This document shows, in pieces, positions 35,536 through 47,583 of a stretch of DNA of 64,000 bases; within the stretch, counting starts at the first letter, position 1; the number at the start of each line of letters is the position of its first letter. The stretch is from Bidens hawaiensis (lineage: Eukaryota > Streptophyta > Magnoliopsida > Asterales > Asteraceae): assembly GCA_021521415.1 (NCBI GenBank), contig JAIQDT010003552.1:186001-250000 (forward strand). Reading direction: 5' to 3'. The notes beneath the pieces were generated by a model. The model was given only the letters and a program-made list of their open reading frames with translations, ran no database searches and was not told the origin of the DNA. The position numbers and the translations under genes are program-made.

Positions 35536-36047
35536 TGTTAGTACACGGTTTTGCGTCTCTAGTCTTTGTATTTATCGTTAATGTATTTGTCGTTTTATTT
35601 ATGTAATAAACAATTAAGTTATCTTTGTAGTTCGTTAAGGTATAGTCTAGTTCGCTAAAGATGTTTAGCGAACTAGCTCTAAGTTAATATTCCTCCTGAT
35701 TCGTTAAGGATGTTTAACGAATCAGGGGGTGATTCATTAAGTTTATTTCATTTATGTGTATGTAATGAAGTGGACTCTAGTTCATTATGGAATGTTAACC
35801 AACTAGATCCATTGTCTATATATAGTGGCATTTGTCCACAGTTAATTTAAGTTTTTGAGTTTTAATTATTGAACCTTTGTCCAGATTCACTCTCAAGATT
35901 CATATTAATATTATCACATACATACAATTAATATATACATACATATAATGTATTAACTGATGATCAATGGCAATTACGAGCTAGATCCGAGTTAGGTTAA
36001 TTAGACATAGATCAGATCTGTGTTAGATAGATTAACGAGATCAAACA
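35536..36047 (+). repeat. Element E 5' LTR
   Basis: TGTTAGTACACGG... to ...TCAAACA. Three 30-nt hairpins at 35647-35676, 35696-35725 and 35777-35806, then TATATATA at 35817-35824. Confidence 0.92.
35647..35806 (+). promoter_or_regulatory. Triple hairpin array in E U3
   Basis: Hairpin 1 has a perfect 13-bp stem (CTAGTTCGCTAAA / TTTAGCGAACTAG, loop GATG). Hairpin 2 has a 12-bp stem (CTGATTCGTTAA / TTAACGAATCAG). Hairpin 3 has arms CTAGTTC... / ...AACTAG, better preserved in the 3' LTR (CTAGTTCGTTA / TAACGAACTAG). All are 30 nt long. The TATA box follows 10 nt later. The same array lies at about 40893-41052. Confidence 0.85.
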
Positions 36048-36049
36048 AG

Positions 36050-36061
36050 TGGTATCAGAGC
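36050..36061 (+). other. Element E primer-binding site (tRNA-iMet)
   Basis: TGGTATCAGAGC, two bases after the LTR. Confidence 0.93.
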
Positions 36062-36195
36062 TTTCAGTGCTCTTTTTCTATAACTGTTCATAGTTCGCTA
36101 TAACTGTTCACAGTTCGTTACCCTTACTGTTCACAGTTTGTTAATCTTATTTTCAATTTTAACCCTTAGAGTTTGAGATTTATCATTTGACAAAC

Positions 36196-37049
36196 ATGGC
36201 TGGTATGTATGCCCTAGCTTCACAGAACATGTTAATGCAACACATGTTGCAACTTGATACTGAAATAGGCTCACATTCGAAATGTCCAAGGTTGATGAAA
36301 TTTAGCGATTTTGCTAAATGGGAACCCCGTTTTCGTGCTCATTTGGGTTCTGTTCACTCTGACTGCTCGTATTGCTTAGATGAGGTATATGTTGTTCCAA
36401 TGATTGGAGATGGCACTATTGGTTGCACTCCTAAAGCTATTTCTCAATATTCACAAGAATAGAAAAAAACATTAGAGATTGAGACAAAAGCTTATTCTAC
36501 TCTTACTATGGCTTTACCTGAAAACATCTTTCACCAAGTGGGTAGCATAAAGACTTGTGCTTCCTTATTTCAACATATTCGTATGAGGAGTATGGGGAAT
36601 ACAGCTGAGAGCAACAAGGTAATGCTTAAGTTTAAATTTCGAAACTTTAACTAATTGAAAGGAGAAACAGTGGAGGAGATGAATACTAGGTTTATTCACT
36701 TGATTGCTGAGATGGACAAAATGAAATTGGAAACTTCCGAGGTTGACAAGATTGACACTATCAAGAGTGCACTACAAAGTTCTTATTCTACATTTTTAAT
36801 GGTTCTAAAAGAGAATAACTATTTCACGAATGAAGACTTAACTGCAACTGAATTCTTGCAAAAGATTGATGCAAGAGAATACGATCTTAAATGTCATAAG
36901 TCCTCCAAGGAAAGTCAAGATCGTGCTTTCTATGGTGGTAGTATGCCTCTAAGTTCAACTATTTCTCCAATCACTGCATTTCTTACACAACATGCACGTG
37001 AAAATGAAACAACCATCTATAATGATCCAAGATCGAATCACTATACAAA
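36196..37049 (+). pseudogene. gag: Element E gag, truncated
   Basis: ATG at 36196. UBN2-type copia Gag with CPRLMKFSDFAKWEPRFRAH, TLTMALPENIFHQVGSIKT, LKGETVEEMNTRFIHLIAEM and EVDKIDTIKSALQSSY. In-frame stops at about 36460 and 36652. The C-terminal part, including any zinc knuckle, is removed by a deletion that joins gag to integrase around 37040-37055. Non-functional as it stands. Confidence 0.85.
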
Positions 37050-37754
37050 CACAAGGTGAGGAGAATTCGAAGTGATAATGGTACTGAATTCAAGACCATT
37101 GTATTGGATTTCTTTTGCATTCAAAAAGGAATTCATCGAGATTACAGTGCACCCTATGTACCACAACAAAACGGTGTTGCTGAACGAAAGAATAGAACCT
37201 TGATTGAAGCCGCAAGAACTATGCTTGCTGATTCTAAGCTTCCCGTCCAATTCTGGAATGAGGCGGTGAATACAGCTTGCTATACGCTTAATCGGGTTTT
37301 AACTGTCAAACGACTTAAAAAGACAAGTTATGAGCTTTTAAACAATCGAAAGCCTAACTTAAAGTATTTGGAACCTTTTGGGTCACCTTGTACAACGTTG
37401 AAGAAGGATACAGGTAAATTTGAAGAAAAAGCTATCGAAGGGTATTTCTTGGGATATGCGTCTTTAAAGAAAAGAGTATTTAATTTCACTTCTGGTTGTG
37501 TTGAGGAATAGTATCATGTGGACTGTCAAAAGTACACCACTCCTCCTCAAGGGAAAGGTCCCAACTGGATGCTTGACTATGATGGCTTATTTAATTCATT
37601 TACTCCATCGACTGAAAACATAGACGAAGATCTGGTTCAAGCATACTTTGAAGATCATTTGGCTATTCGAAGATTTTCAAGTTCTAGTGATGTTGAAGCT
37701 CCAACTTCTACTCCAACTGAAGATCCTTGTGATGATAATCAGACTTATGGCTGA
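37050..37754 (+). pseudogene. pol: Element E integrase, C-terminal half
   Basis: Begins inside the catalytic core, RRIRSDNGTEFKTIVLD (second Asp), followed by YVPQQNGVAERKNRTLIEAA (Glu). A stop at about 37509 (TAG where Trp is expected) interrupts GCVEE/YHVDCQKYTTPPQGKG. It ends in the linker that normally leads to RT, then runs straight into ORF3 (TGA at 37752 overlaps the ORF3 start region). The upstream half with the first Asp is absent. Confidence 0.85.
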
Positions 37755-40747
37755 GAACATGGAACAAGATCCACCAGTTGCTGACCAACAACAACAGCAA
37801 CAACAGCAGAATCTGCCTGTACTTCCTTATGATACTCGGCATAACGGTTGTGCCTTTATTGGTACAAATTTTGCAGATGAAAACATCTTTGGAGGATTAT
37901 TGGAGTTTCTTCTTCGTTCACGCATTCACTATGCAATCACTGCTAATCCTGGCGTTCGTCTCAGTATAGTTCGTCAATTCTGGAGTACAGCAAGATACAT
38001 TAAAGAGGAGAACCATATTGAAGCCACAATCAACCAAACGCTGATCACTGTTAATACTGATGTAATCCGACGTATGCTGCATTTTGAAGATACTGTTGAT
38101 CACCCTTGTGAATTTGACAAGGACTTGATCAAAGGTTTATTTCGTCGTGTCTTCTACGGTCGTGATATTGGTGATTCTATGTACAACAAGAATGGCTTAT
38201 GTCCAACTTACAAGTATCTATTGCATGTGTTAATCCATTGTATAGGAGGACGTAAAGGAGGGTTTGATGAATGCCGTATCATGTTGCAGTCGACATTTGT
38301 GGCCCTTGTTCTTAACAAGCCGTTTAACTTCTCAGAGATGATCTTCTATCATCTTAAGGAGCAGTGTCTTCAAACAGTTCAAAAGAAGAAGTTTTTAATG
38401 TATCCACGTTTCCTCCAGTAGATTATTCAAGACTTGATTCCAAATTTGGTCATCGATCAAACGTTGGTAAATGATGTGTTGGATTTAGATCACATGTCGG
38501 CATATACTGTTTGAAGAATGAAGATATATCAAAAGGAGACACCTAGGACCAAACGTTTGATTGGTCATTTGGTGAATCCAGAATATGTATGTCCTGACAA
38601 TGATCGATGGATCCATGATGATTCGGATTCCGAGCGTGAGGAGGGACCAGGTGGGAACGAGGGTGATGATGGGTATGCTGATGCAGGTGGTAATGGTGGT
38701 GCTGATAATGTTATGGGTGATGTTCCTGCTTTACAACCTGTTGAGGTTGACGCTGCTTTAGTTGGGGCTATAGCTGCTCATCATAAAAGAAAAGGAATGG
38801 GGTTGGTGAAAGAAGGTTCATACAAGCGTCGAGTGTTGGCTGGAGCTGGCATCTCATTTGGAGTTCAACCTCCAAGGTCGTTCACACCTCAACGCCCGAC
38901 GGTGCCGCTCACTACTAGCACCCCGGAGTTTACATTAACGACTACGCTTACGTCGGATCCACAGCTTGGTATGATTCCGCACTCAGTATTATCTACTATA
39001 CCAAGGCCGACGACCGCTACTTCGGTGGGTCCTCCTACACCAAAAATGATGCCTTTACCAGATATTTCATTTCTGAGGCTCAGTCGACCTATGGGTCTAG
39101 TTCAGCCAGCTCCTCCTTCTTTTGCTGCATCACCTCACGATCAGCAGATGAGCATGGTATTGAGTCTCCTATATTTGTATGAAAAATCAAATGTCTACGA
39201 ATCGTATGACTCAGGATCGTATGATGGAGAACCAGAGGAAGATGCTCAGCTATGTTTCTTTCTGTCAAAAAGAAACAAAGGCCCTTCGTGAGATTGTGGA
39301 GTCTCAGGGGGTGAAAATTAAAGAACAAGAGGAGCTTATTTTGCAACTTACGTGCAAAGATGACGCGCTGAAAAAGCTCAAGAATGATGATGAGGATACG
39401 GATGAGTCTGGTGCTGGTGGTGAGACTAAACAAACTCAAGACCCAGCTTCTGGTGCAGGTACGAGTTCTATTGACGATTCAGACAATCAGATCATTATTT
39501 ATCATGATTACTCGGTCGCCAAACCAATTGAGATGATCGAGGCCGATACGGTTATTTTTATTGATAGTTAGGGGGTGATTAGAAGCATGGTTAATGCCGA
39601 TAAGATAGCTGTGGGGCAGTTTGTTAATAAGTCACTAACACGAGAGCATATTGCTATCTTGCTTGGTCTGAATGAAGACGAATTGACCGTGTTAGAGGCC
39701 GAGGAGGACATTGAGGTAATTAATGATGATGAGATCTTAAATGATCCAAATATTGAGATGTGTAAGGGTTTTATTTATGAGAATGAGGAGGTTGAGGATG
39801 TGACTGCTTAGGAATACCCTGATATCTTTCAACATACCAATATTGATCAGGTTGCACCTATATTTAATGAAGAAACTGTCAAAGAAGCAGAAGATCATCT
39901 TGAGAAGACGTCCAAAGGAAAGAACGTCGTTGATACAAGATTTGACTCGCTTGAAAATCCAACTAATGATGACATTCTTAGATGGTTCATACATAAGAAA
40001 GCTAGTAAGATCATCGAGGAATTTCGGTATGTGGATCAGGAACAGAAAGAAAAAGCTGTTGCACGTGCCAAAGCCAATAAGAAGACTACATTCAAGGTCG
40101 TGTCGAAAGTTCAAGGTGATATCATTTCATGGCTTTATGATTCTGAACTGAAAGTATGTATTGTTAAATTGGAGAAGGGCAATCAGTACTATGAACGAAT
40201 TTCTGATCTTCTCTCATTACCGAGATGGGATGTACGCACTCTGGCATATCGTCCATTTATTAATCATGGCGAGGACTACCATGTAAAACGTTTTCACCAA
40301 CATTTGTTATTTGAGGTGAACCATGGTTTTAAGTACTTTAAACCACAAATTCCCATCCGCAAGCGTATCGATGAGATCGATCCAAAAACATGATGGAAAA
40401 AGCTGGTCCTTAAGGTAAAGCCGCCGAAGACGATGAAGCGTGTGCCGGTGAAGACGATGAACCAACATATGTATTTATCCTTCAACCGCCGGTAATACGA
40501 CAATTGAACTGGCGAGGCCGTCATTGTCATGGGTAAAGGGTTAAAGACCGAGCTAATCAAGATCATCGATCTGATGTGGCTTGTTAACTTAACTGAGACC
40601 GACAACGATGCGCTACACATGAATAAGATATTGATCGAGCGCAATGAAGACTATGATCTGGCTATGCAATTCCAACGCGTCGTGCGTGTATGTTATGAGA
40701 ACGGGATTCATAGTTGCAGAGATTGGCAGTCCAAGCGTTTCAAGTAA
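37747..40747 (+). pseudogene. Element E ORF3
   Basis: ATG 37747. Homologous to F ORF3 throughout. N-terminal globular region (LLRSRIHYAITANPGVRLSI, FWSTARYI, YLLHVLIHCIGGRKGGFDEC, FLMYPRFLQ), an acidic/Gly hinge, a Gln/Glu-rich helical segment (ETKALREIVESQGVKIKEQE) and a conserved C-terminal domain (GDIISWLYDSELKVCIVKLE, MQFQRVVRVCYENGIHS). Broken by stops at about 38419, 38512, 39569, 39809, 40391 and 40493 and one frameshift near 39180-39290. Unknown function; no membrane segment. Confidence 0.75.
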
Positions 40748-40781
40748 AGTAAAGACAAAGAGCTCATGAAGAGGGGGTGTT

Positions 40782-41293
40782 TGTTAGTACACGGTTTTGC
40801 GTCTCGAGTCTTTGTATTTATCGTTAATGTATTTGTCATTTTATTTATGTAATAAACAATTAAGTTATCTTTATAGTTCGTTAATGTATAGTCTAGTTCG
40901 CTAAGGATGTTTAGCGAACGAGCTCTAAGTTAATATCCCTCCTGATTCGTTAAGGATGTTTAACGAATCAAGGGGTGATTCGTTAAGTTTATTTCATTTA
41001 AGTGTATGTAACGAAGTGGACTCTAGTTCGTTATGGAATGTTAACGAACTAGATCCATCTTCTATATATAGTGGCCTTTGTCCACAGTTAATTTAAGTTT
41101 TTGAGTTTTAATTATCGAACCTCTATCCAGATTCACTCTCAAGCTTCATATTAATATATTCACATACATACAATTAATATATACATACATATAACGTATT
41201 AACTGACGATCAATGGCAATTACGAGCTAGATCCGAGTTAGGTTGATTAGACATAGATCAGATATGTGTTAGATAGATTAACGAGATTAAACA
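40782..41293 (+). repeat. Element E 3' LTR
   Basis: Same length and termini as the 5' LTR. Hairpin 3 is better paired here than in the 5' copy. Confidence 0.92.
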
Positions 41294-41298
41294 ATGGG

Positions 41299-42396
41299 TT
41301 GTAGAGGCATTTCGTTCCTTTTTGATATACCCCCCCCCCCCCCCATTATTTGACAATTTAAGCAATGTCGGGTATATTCATTAGCATCTTTGAAAAGTGT
41401 TGGCCAATAAAACCCACATGTAAGTATTTTATACCACGTCTTAGAGCCACTAAAATGGCACCGACATGCCAACAAATGAGCATATGTCAAAATCTCGCGC
41501 ACTTCATTTTCAGGTACACATCTTCTAAGAACTTGATCCGCTCCAACCTTGAAAAGGTCCGGTTCATCCCAAATGTATTGCTTGACTTGGGCCGTGAATT
41601 GTTGTCTACGTTTCTTTGACCAATGTTCCGGAATCACACCCGTGGCTAAATAATTAACATAGTGGGCATACCACTGTGCGGTTGAAATGGTGAGCAACTG
41701 TTCATCCGGAAACTTTTCATATATCTCCATCGGATCATCAACGCCTTCAAGTGTAATCTGCAACAAGTGATCCGCCACTACATTCTCACAACATTTCTTG
41801 TCACGGATTTTAAGATCAAACTCTTGTAACAATAACACCCATCGAATCAAGCGCGGTTTTGCATTTTTTTTTCCATCAAATACCGGACCGCGCTATGATC
41901 CAAATATACAGATGAAATTTGTCAAAGGCATACACCGCCGCAAGCAACTCTTTTTTGGTAGTGGTTTAATTCAGTTGTGCCTCGGATAAAGCTTTGCTCG
42001 CATAATAAATCACCACCGACTTTTTATCCACTCTTTTACCCAATACCGCTCCAACTGTGATATCACTAGCATCACACATGATTGGATTTCAAATGGATTT
42101 GACTAATCCGGTGATTGTAAAATAGGTGCTTGCACTAACTTTTCCTTCAAACTGTCAAGAGCTTGCAAACATTCATTAGTAAACTCAAAGGGGACATCCT
42201 TCAATAAGATATTACATAAAGGTTTTGAAATTTCACTAATACCTTTAATGAATCTCCTATAGAATCCGGCATGTCCGAAAAATTATACCACCCCTTTGAC
42301 ATTTTCCGGGGGTGGCAAAGTTGAAATTACCTTAATTTTAGGTTGATCAACTTTCATTCCCCTACTTGAAATCACATGACCCAACACAATGCCCTC
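41299..42396 (-). pseudogene. pol: Element C2 RNase H and integrase zinc-finger region
   Basis: Minus strand 41287-41850: [20 protein letters not shown] and [10 protein letters not shown] (RNase H end), [38 protein letters not shown] and HCLNCQIMG (integrase HHCC zinc finger). A homopolymer of 15 C at 41330-41344 (poly-Gly on the minus strand) is an expansion absent from C1. From 41850 to 42396 the RT connection and RNase H core survive only in mixed frames. Confidence 0.8.
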
Positions 42397-42921
42397 TTAC
42401 ACCATGAAGTGACTTTTCTCCCAACTTAACACCAAGTTTGTCTCAACACATCGTTTTAAAACGTTATCTAAATCATTAAGACAAGACTCGAAAGTTGAGC
42501 CAAAAATGGAAAAATCATCCATAAAAAATTCAAATGAATCCCCGACCATGTCTGAAAAGATGCTCATCATACATCTTTGAAAAGTGGACGGGGCACTACA
42601 CAATCCAAATGGCATTCGTCTAAAGGCAAAAGTACCATATGGACAAGTGAAGGTGGTTTTGTGTTGGTAATCGGGATGGATTGCAATTTGAGTGTACCCC
42701 GAATATCCATCCAAAAAACAATAATATTTTTGAACAGAAATTTTTTCAATTATTTGTTCAATGAATGGTAACGGAAAAAAAATTGAGGTTGCTTTATTGA
42801 ATTTTTTTATAATCGAGCACACTCGCCACCCGGTTACCAGTCTGGTGGCGATTTGTTCACCATTATCATCTTTTATTACCTGGATGCCGGCTTTCTTGGG
42901 CACTACATGTGTCGGGCGCAC
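42397..42921 (-). pseudogene. pol: Element C2 reverse transcriptase
   Basis: A 174-codon open stretch: THVVPKKAGIQVIKDDNGEQ, HKTTFTCPYGTFAFRRMPFG, and the active-site box FFMDDFSIFG with both Asp residues present, unlike C1. The IDYRKLN motif is corrupted (CSIIKKFN). Ends at a stop in VLGHVI region. Frame broken both sides. Confidence 0.87.
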
Positions 42922-44048
42922 CTATGCACTGTCTGAAATGTGATATATGATCCCTGCATCCAACCATTTAATCACCTCATTTTTCACCACTTCCCGCAAA
43001 TTCAGGTTCAATCTTTTTTGAGTCTCCCTTATTGGTTTAGCCTCCTCATATGTAATTATATTATGCATAACAATAGAAGGACTAATACCTTTTAAATCGG
43101 CAATTGTCCATCCAATAGCCTCCTTATGTGCTTCCAAAACCTTTACCAATGCCCGCTCTTGATCTTCCTCTAAGTTAGAAGCAATGATAACCGGAAGGGT
43201 TTCAGTCTCCCCTAAAAATGCATACTTCAAATGGCTCGGATGTTCCTTCAATTCACCCTTTGATGGATACTCCAAGGATGGTTTTGTATTTGAGTTGATC
43301 TTCGTTGGAAAGCTCTCAAATTGATGTATCCATGGTGGTCTTCCCTCTTGTATAGCTAAAGCATCTTGTTTTTGTGCTTCCATCCGCAAAGCACACAAGT
43401 GTACCTGTTCAAAATCATCACAAATACAAGCTTCCACAAAATCTTCATCATATTCATGAGGAATACAATGATCCACCACATATACCGTAAAACATTCTTC
43501 ACCACTCGAAGAATTAGCAACGACAGTAAAAACATTAAGGCGCATTTTACGATTACCAACGCCATGTCAACTGCACCAAATCTACAATCAATGATTGCAT
43601 GGGCAGTGTTCAAAAATGGTTGACCCAAGATAACATTTTGTTATTGACTTGGGTCACCAAATGAATAATCTAACACCAAAAAATCCACAGGATAGTAAAA
43701 ATCCTCCACTTTCATAATTACATCCCTCACAATCCCGCGGGGAAGTTTATGAGACAGATCCGCTAATACAACCGCGGTCTCAACACGTTTCAACGGACCA
43801 AAGTCATATTGGTCATATAAACCCCCTGGGAGAATGCTTACTCCGGCCCCAAGATCTAGTAACGCCCTAGACATTTGAAAATCGCCGACTTGAATATTAA
43901 TTATCGGCATTCCCGGATCGTGAAGCTTAGGAGGAAGATCTCCTTTTAAAACCGCACTTACCAGCTCGGTTAACTCCACCCGTGTAGGCACTTTTTGTTG
44001 CCTCTTTTGAGTACACAATTCTTTTAAAAACTTAGCGTACGCGGGCAC
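42922..44048 (-). pseudogene. Element C2 protease and RT connection
   Basis: Minus strand 43641-44048 holds the retropepsin core (ALLDLGAGVSILPGGLYDQY) and FLVLDYSFG, then a stop. It continues at 43356-43628 and 42922-43545 with QPFLNTAHAIIDCRFGAVDM, acidic linker and LKYAFLGETETLPVIIASNL up to the RT start, REVVKNEVIKWLDAGIIYHI. Closely parallel to C1 21676-22860; at least two frameshifts. Confidence 0.83.
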
Positions 44049-46463
44049 TTATTTGATTGTCTCAAGTAGAGGTAAATTCACTTTTACCTATTTAAACACC
44101 TCCCACATTTCCTCCTTTTGAGGACCCCATATAGCAATTACATTTTTCTTACTCGGGTCAAGCAAATCCGAAGGAAATGGAACTGCATTTGGTTTGACTT
44201 CCTTATACTTATCTTTTATATTTGAAGCTTGACCCGAAGTTTGTAACGGTTTTTCAAAAGTGACATGTTTAATGGGTATATTTATTTCAATTTCATCATC
44301 ACTTTCATTACCCGTAATATCCTCAACTTCCCCATCGACCAAACCCGGTGCTAAATCAGTTTTATACTCTTTACCCTTCTTAACACACTAACATGGTTAA
44401 TAGGAACGTTACGGGATGAACTATGGGACGGATTTACCTTAGTGTCGCTTGGCAGTTGGCCTTTGTTTTTCTTCAACTCTGACAGTTCGGTTGCAAGTTG
44501 GCCCATTTGGGTAGTTAACAATTGAATGGCTTTGTCTCGAACTTCATCCTTTTGCATTCAAGCTTCATCAAGTTGATTTCTCTGTTGCATGTCTTGTTGT
44601 GGCATCTTTAACATGTCCATGACTTCATTTGCACTTGATGAACTTTGACCTGCACACCCACTTTGACCACCACCCCCTTGACCTTGAAACCCTTGATTAT
44701 TCACGTCATGAAAATTACTTTTATTGTTATATTGTTGGCAAGGAACATAATTTCCTTGATTTCTTTGGAAATTCGGGTTGAATTGAGTGGCTGGATTTCC
44801 ATAGAGAAAATTTGGATGATTTCTCAACTCGGGGTGGTAATTGTTTGAGTTCATATTGTAGTTCCTACCATCTCCCCCTTGAAGTGCATTCACCTCCTAT
44901 ACTTGTACTTGTCCCACCTTACACACATCCGATGCATGACCCAACTCATTAAAATTCGTACAAACATCAATTACTTGATTTGTGGAATGTACCACTCCAT
45001 CTTCAACGGCCTGTACTTGTGGTCTTCCAATTGGTGGCCTTGCTCTTCTTCCGGTTTGAGCCTTGCTCTTTGATGTGACCGCCATTTGCTCTAAATATGC
45101 CCAATCATCTTGTTCATAATTATTACCAAATGTACCATTTGTGATCGACCTCAAATTCCCTCGTCTTCCATGCTCAACCCCTCTCGAAAAGCATTCAACA
45201 ATTCCCAAAGAGCAATACCATGGTGAGGACAATTCTTAATCATCATGTTAAACCGCTCAAATACCTCATGAAACATCTCACCCTATTGTTGTTGGAAAGT
45301 TCTCAAACTTCGTCCTGCGTCATTGGTATTTTGAACCGTGTAAAATTCTTCCAAAAAATCTTTGTTGCATCTCGGCCCAAGTATAAATGGATGCGGAAGG
45401 CAATGCGTAAAACCATCTCTTCACCTTATCTTCCAACGAGAATTGAAAAAGTACTAACTTAACCTCATCCGATAAAAACCCTTGACCCCCAATCGTGTTG
45501 CAAATAGAGTCATATGCCTCCAAGTGAAAGTAAGGTTCCTCCATTGCTAGACCCTTTTACTTTGGTAAACTTTGGAGTGAATTGGTTCTCACTTCAAATG
45601 TTCTTCCATGTTGATTTTGAGGAATAATCATCAGAGATGGATTATTAGTGATAACCGGTCGAAAGTGAGCTTCAATTCCCCCTTAACATCTCTCTTGCAT
45701 GCCTTCTTGGTAACCCCATTGGTACTCTTTGTTGACCCATTTGCCTATAAATAGGCCTTGGAGGTGAAAATTGCTGAAATTGTGGTTGGTGCATTTGTTG
45801 TTGTTCTTGTGGTTGAACTTGTTGTTGATGAATAACCGATGGTGGTTGAACTTGTTGTTGAACAACCAGTGGTGTTTTTCTATTGAGTTCTTGCACTAGT
45901 TTCGTTTGTTGCCTTTAAGCATAAGCAAAGTTCTCTTGATTCACCCTTTGACTTCCATCACTCACCGTGTAGTAACCTTCCACTTCATACCCTTCAAACT
46001 CCCCGTCAAACCCATCACCATAACCATCACCTTGTGTTCTTGAATATTGCATAAAAGGTGTTGGTTGATATTGGTAGCTAGATTGTGGTTGTTGAATAAT
46101 TGGTTATTGGTTTTTTTGGGATGATGATGGATCAAAAGTAGAAAAAAGATTGGAAATAGGTGGCAATGTTGATGATATTGAGTAAGTGAATTGATTGTTC
46201 ATAGGCTCCTTTGTGTAGGTTGGTTTTACTTAACTCGGTGAACTAGGTATGGTAGTAGTAATCGGTGGAGGTGGATTTGGTAGAGGTGTGGTTGGCAATG
46301 TTTGCCCCGAAGTATGGACAAGTGAATCCATGGTGTTGTTTGATGCAGTTGGAAAACCAAGAAGTTTGTTCTCCCTAAGTAGGACTCGGTTACCTTGAAG
46401 CGTTCGTTCAATCTCAGGATCAAAAACTAGAAGTGATAACCTGTTAGAGCCTCTAGTATGCAT
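44049..46463 (-). pseudogene. gag: Element C2 gag and gag-protease linker
   Basis: Start MHTRGSNRLS at 46463 (minus), parallel to C1 gag MHTRRSNRSS. Pieces: 46230-46463, Gln/Pro-rich 45672-45896, capsid core 45320-45544 (EEPYFHLEAYDSICNTIGGQ, YTWAEMQQRFF), 44897-45232 with CTNFNELGHASDVC (first knuckle region Cys-to-Phe), Asn-rich tail 44558-44893, and linker 44088-44557. Several stops and shifts. Confidence 0.83.
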
Positions 46464-46553
46464 ACACCTGTAAGTACCGACACACTAGCACAACCAGTGT
46501 AAACCCGAAAATAACAAACAAAATTACAAAACCTAACACACGTTGCGCACTAC

Positions 46554-46571
46554 TCCCTGGAAACGGCGCCA
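46554..46571 (-). other. Element C2 primer-binding site (tRNA-Asp)
   Basis: Reverse complement reads TGGCGCCGTTTCCAGGGA, two mismatches from the C1 site; next to the right LTR, so C2 points leftward. Confidence 0.85.
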
Positions 46572-46577
46572 AAAATT

Positions 46578-47583
46578 TAAGTGAGGTCGAAGACTCACTC
46601 AAAAATAAACCATATACAACTAATTAGATAGCAGTAAGTGGGTGTCGAACACAGAGAGTTTGTGGAATGCGTGTTTACCAGTAGCTTAAATAGACAATTA
46701 AATTAAACTCAATTACATAAAAAAGTAATTTCTGATTTGATTGATTGATTTTTTATTAACTAAAAAGAAATAAAATTAACTTGCAAACAATGATTAAGAT
46801 TAATAAACCGATTATAAATAAGCGACCATCTTAGATTTCTGGTTTATATCAACACAATGTTCATGCTTACTAGAAAGAACCACATAGACATAGTTCATGT
46901 TTGATTATTTGTTTGTGATAAAAGGGAACTAAGTACTTAGATTAATAAAACACAAGGTTGTTACCCAATGATAAAATTACCAATATTCAACCCCAATTCC
47001 TCCCATGGAATCCCGATTACCAATAACACCAAGAACGTACGGTTTGGATTATGATCAAACACAAACAACTAATCAAACATCATAACAACCAAACAAAGAT
47101 TGCAAAGTTATTATTCTAGAAATTCAAGCATAACAAAGTGTATCAATTAAACCTTACATCCAAGATGATCACCATAGGAATTAGCCACTCATGGCTTTGT
47201 TGATAGATGAAATACAAGAAAAAAGCGAAATAAAAATAATAAATATCGGCAGTTACAACGGCGGACCGTGGCCCACGGTGGTCTCCACGGTTCGCCTAGA
47301 ACTCACGGTACGGTGAGCTCTGATCGGTCTTGATCAGGTGGACCGTGGCCCATGGGCCACGGTGGTCTTCAGCCAACTTCTCCCTCTTTGTCTCTTTTAG
47401 CCCCTCTCGACTCTCCAGTTCATTCGATTTCCTCTTTGTATGCCATAGTTGCTCCAAAACCTCCTTTTAACATGTAATTAACAACATAATCGTAGTTATC
47501 TAGTCCCATGAAGTTAACACTTACTACATAGGTTTTTATATCATTTAAGCTCATTTACGGGTCATACTCTGACGCACCCGTCA
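46578..47583 (-). repeat. Element C2 5' LTR (right copy)
   Basis: Start is eroded (TAAGTGAGG for TGACGTGAGG); ends CACCCGTCA. Hairpin array at 47253-47371, including ACTCACGG/ACGGTGAGC and CCGTGGCCCATGGGCCACGG. Confidence 0.88.

Larger units (their letters stand above)
35536..41293 (+). mobile_element. Element E: internally deleted Ty1/copia (SIRE-like) retrotransposon
   Basis: 512-bp LTRs (35536-36047, 40782-41293), perfect ATGGG target duplication (35531-35535, 41294-41298), tRNA-iMet primer site at 36050 and purine tract GAAGAGGGGG before the 3' LTR. Inside: partial gag, second half of integrase, then ORF3. Protease, zinc finger, reverse transcriptase and RNase H are gone, so it is non-autonomous. 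LTRs differ by about 5% by eye. It lies within C2's integrase gene in the opposite orientation. Confidence 0.92.
9544..47583 (-). mobile_element. Element C2: Athila-like Ty3/gypsy retrotransposon, interrupted by B and E
   Basis: Own sequence is 9544-9548 (the first five LTR bases, TGACG) plus 32149-35535 and 41294-47583. Reading on the minus strand: 5' LTR 46578-47583, tRNA-Asp primer site, gag, protease, RT, RNase H, integrase, spacer, 3' LTR at 32149-33253. Flanking bases TCGGC (9539-9543) and CCGGC (47584-47588) are a 4/5 target duplication inside D's gag. It is the sister of C1, with similar proteins and LTR termini (TGACG...CGTCA), but lacks ORF3. Confidence 0.9.

Noticed and set aside
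35647..35806. CRISPR-like array
   Set aside because: Unit spacing is irregular, there are no unique spacers or cas genes, and the repeats lie in an LTR of a plant element.
41330..41344. 15-C run as a G-quadruplex regulator
   Set aside because: Homopolymer next to the E insertion in a dead gene, absent from C1; could be slippage or a sequencing artefact.
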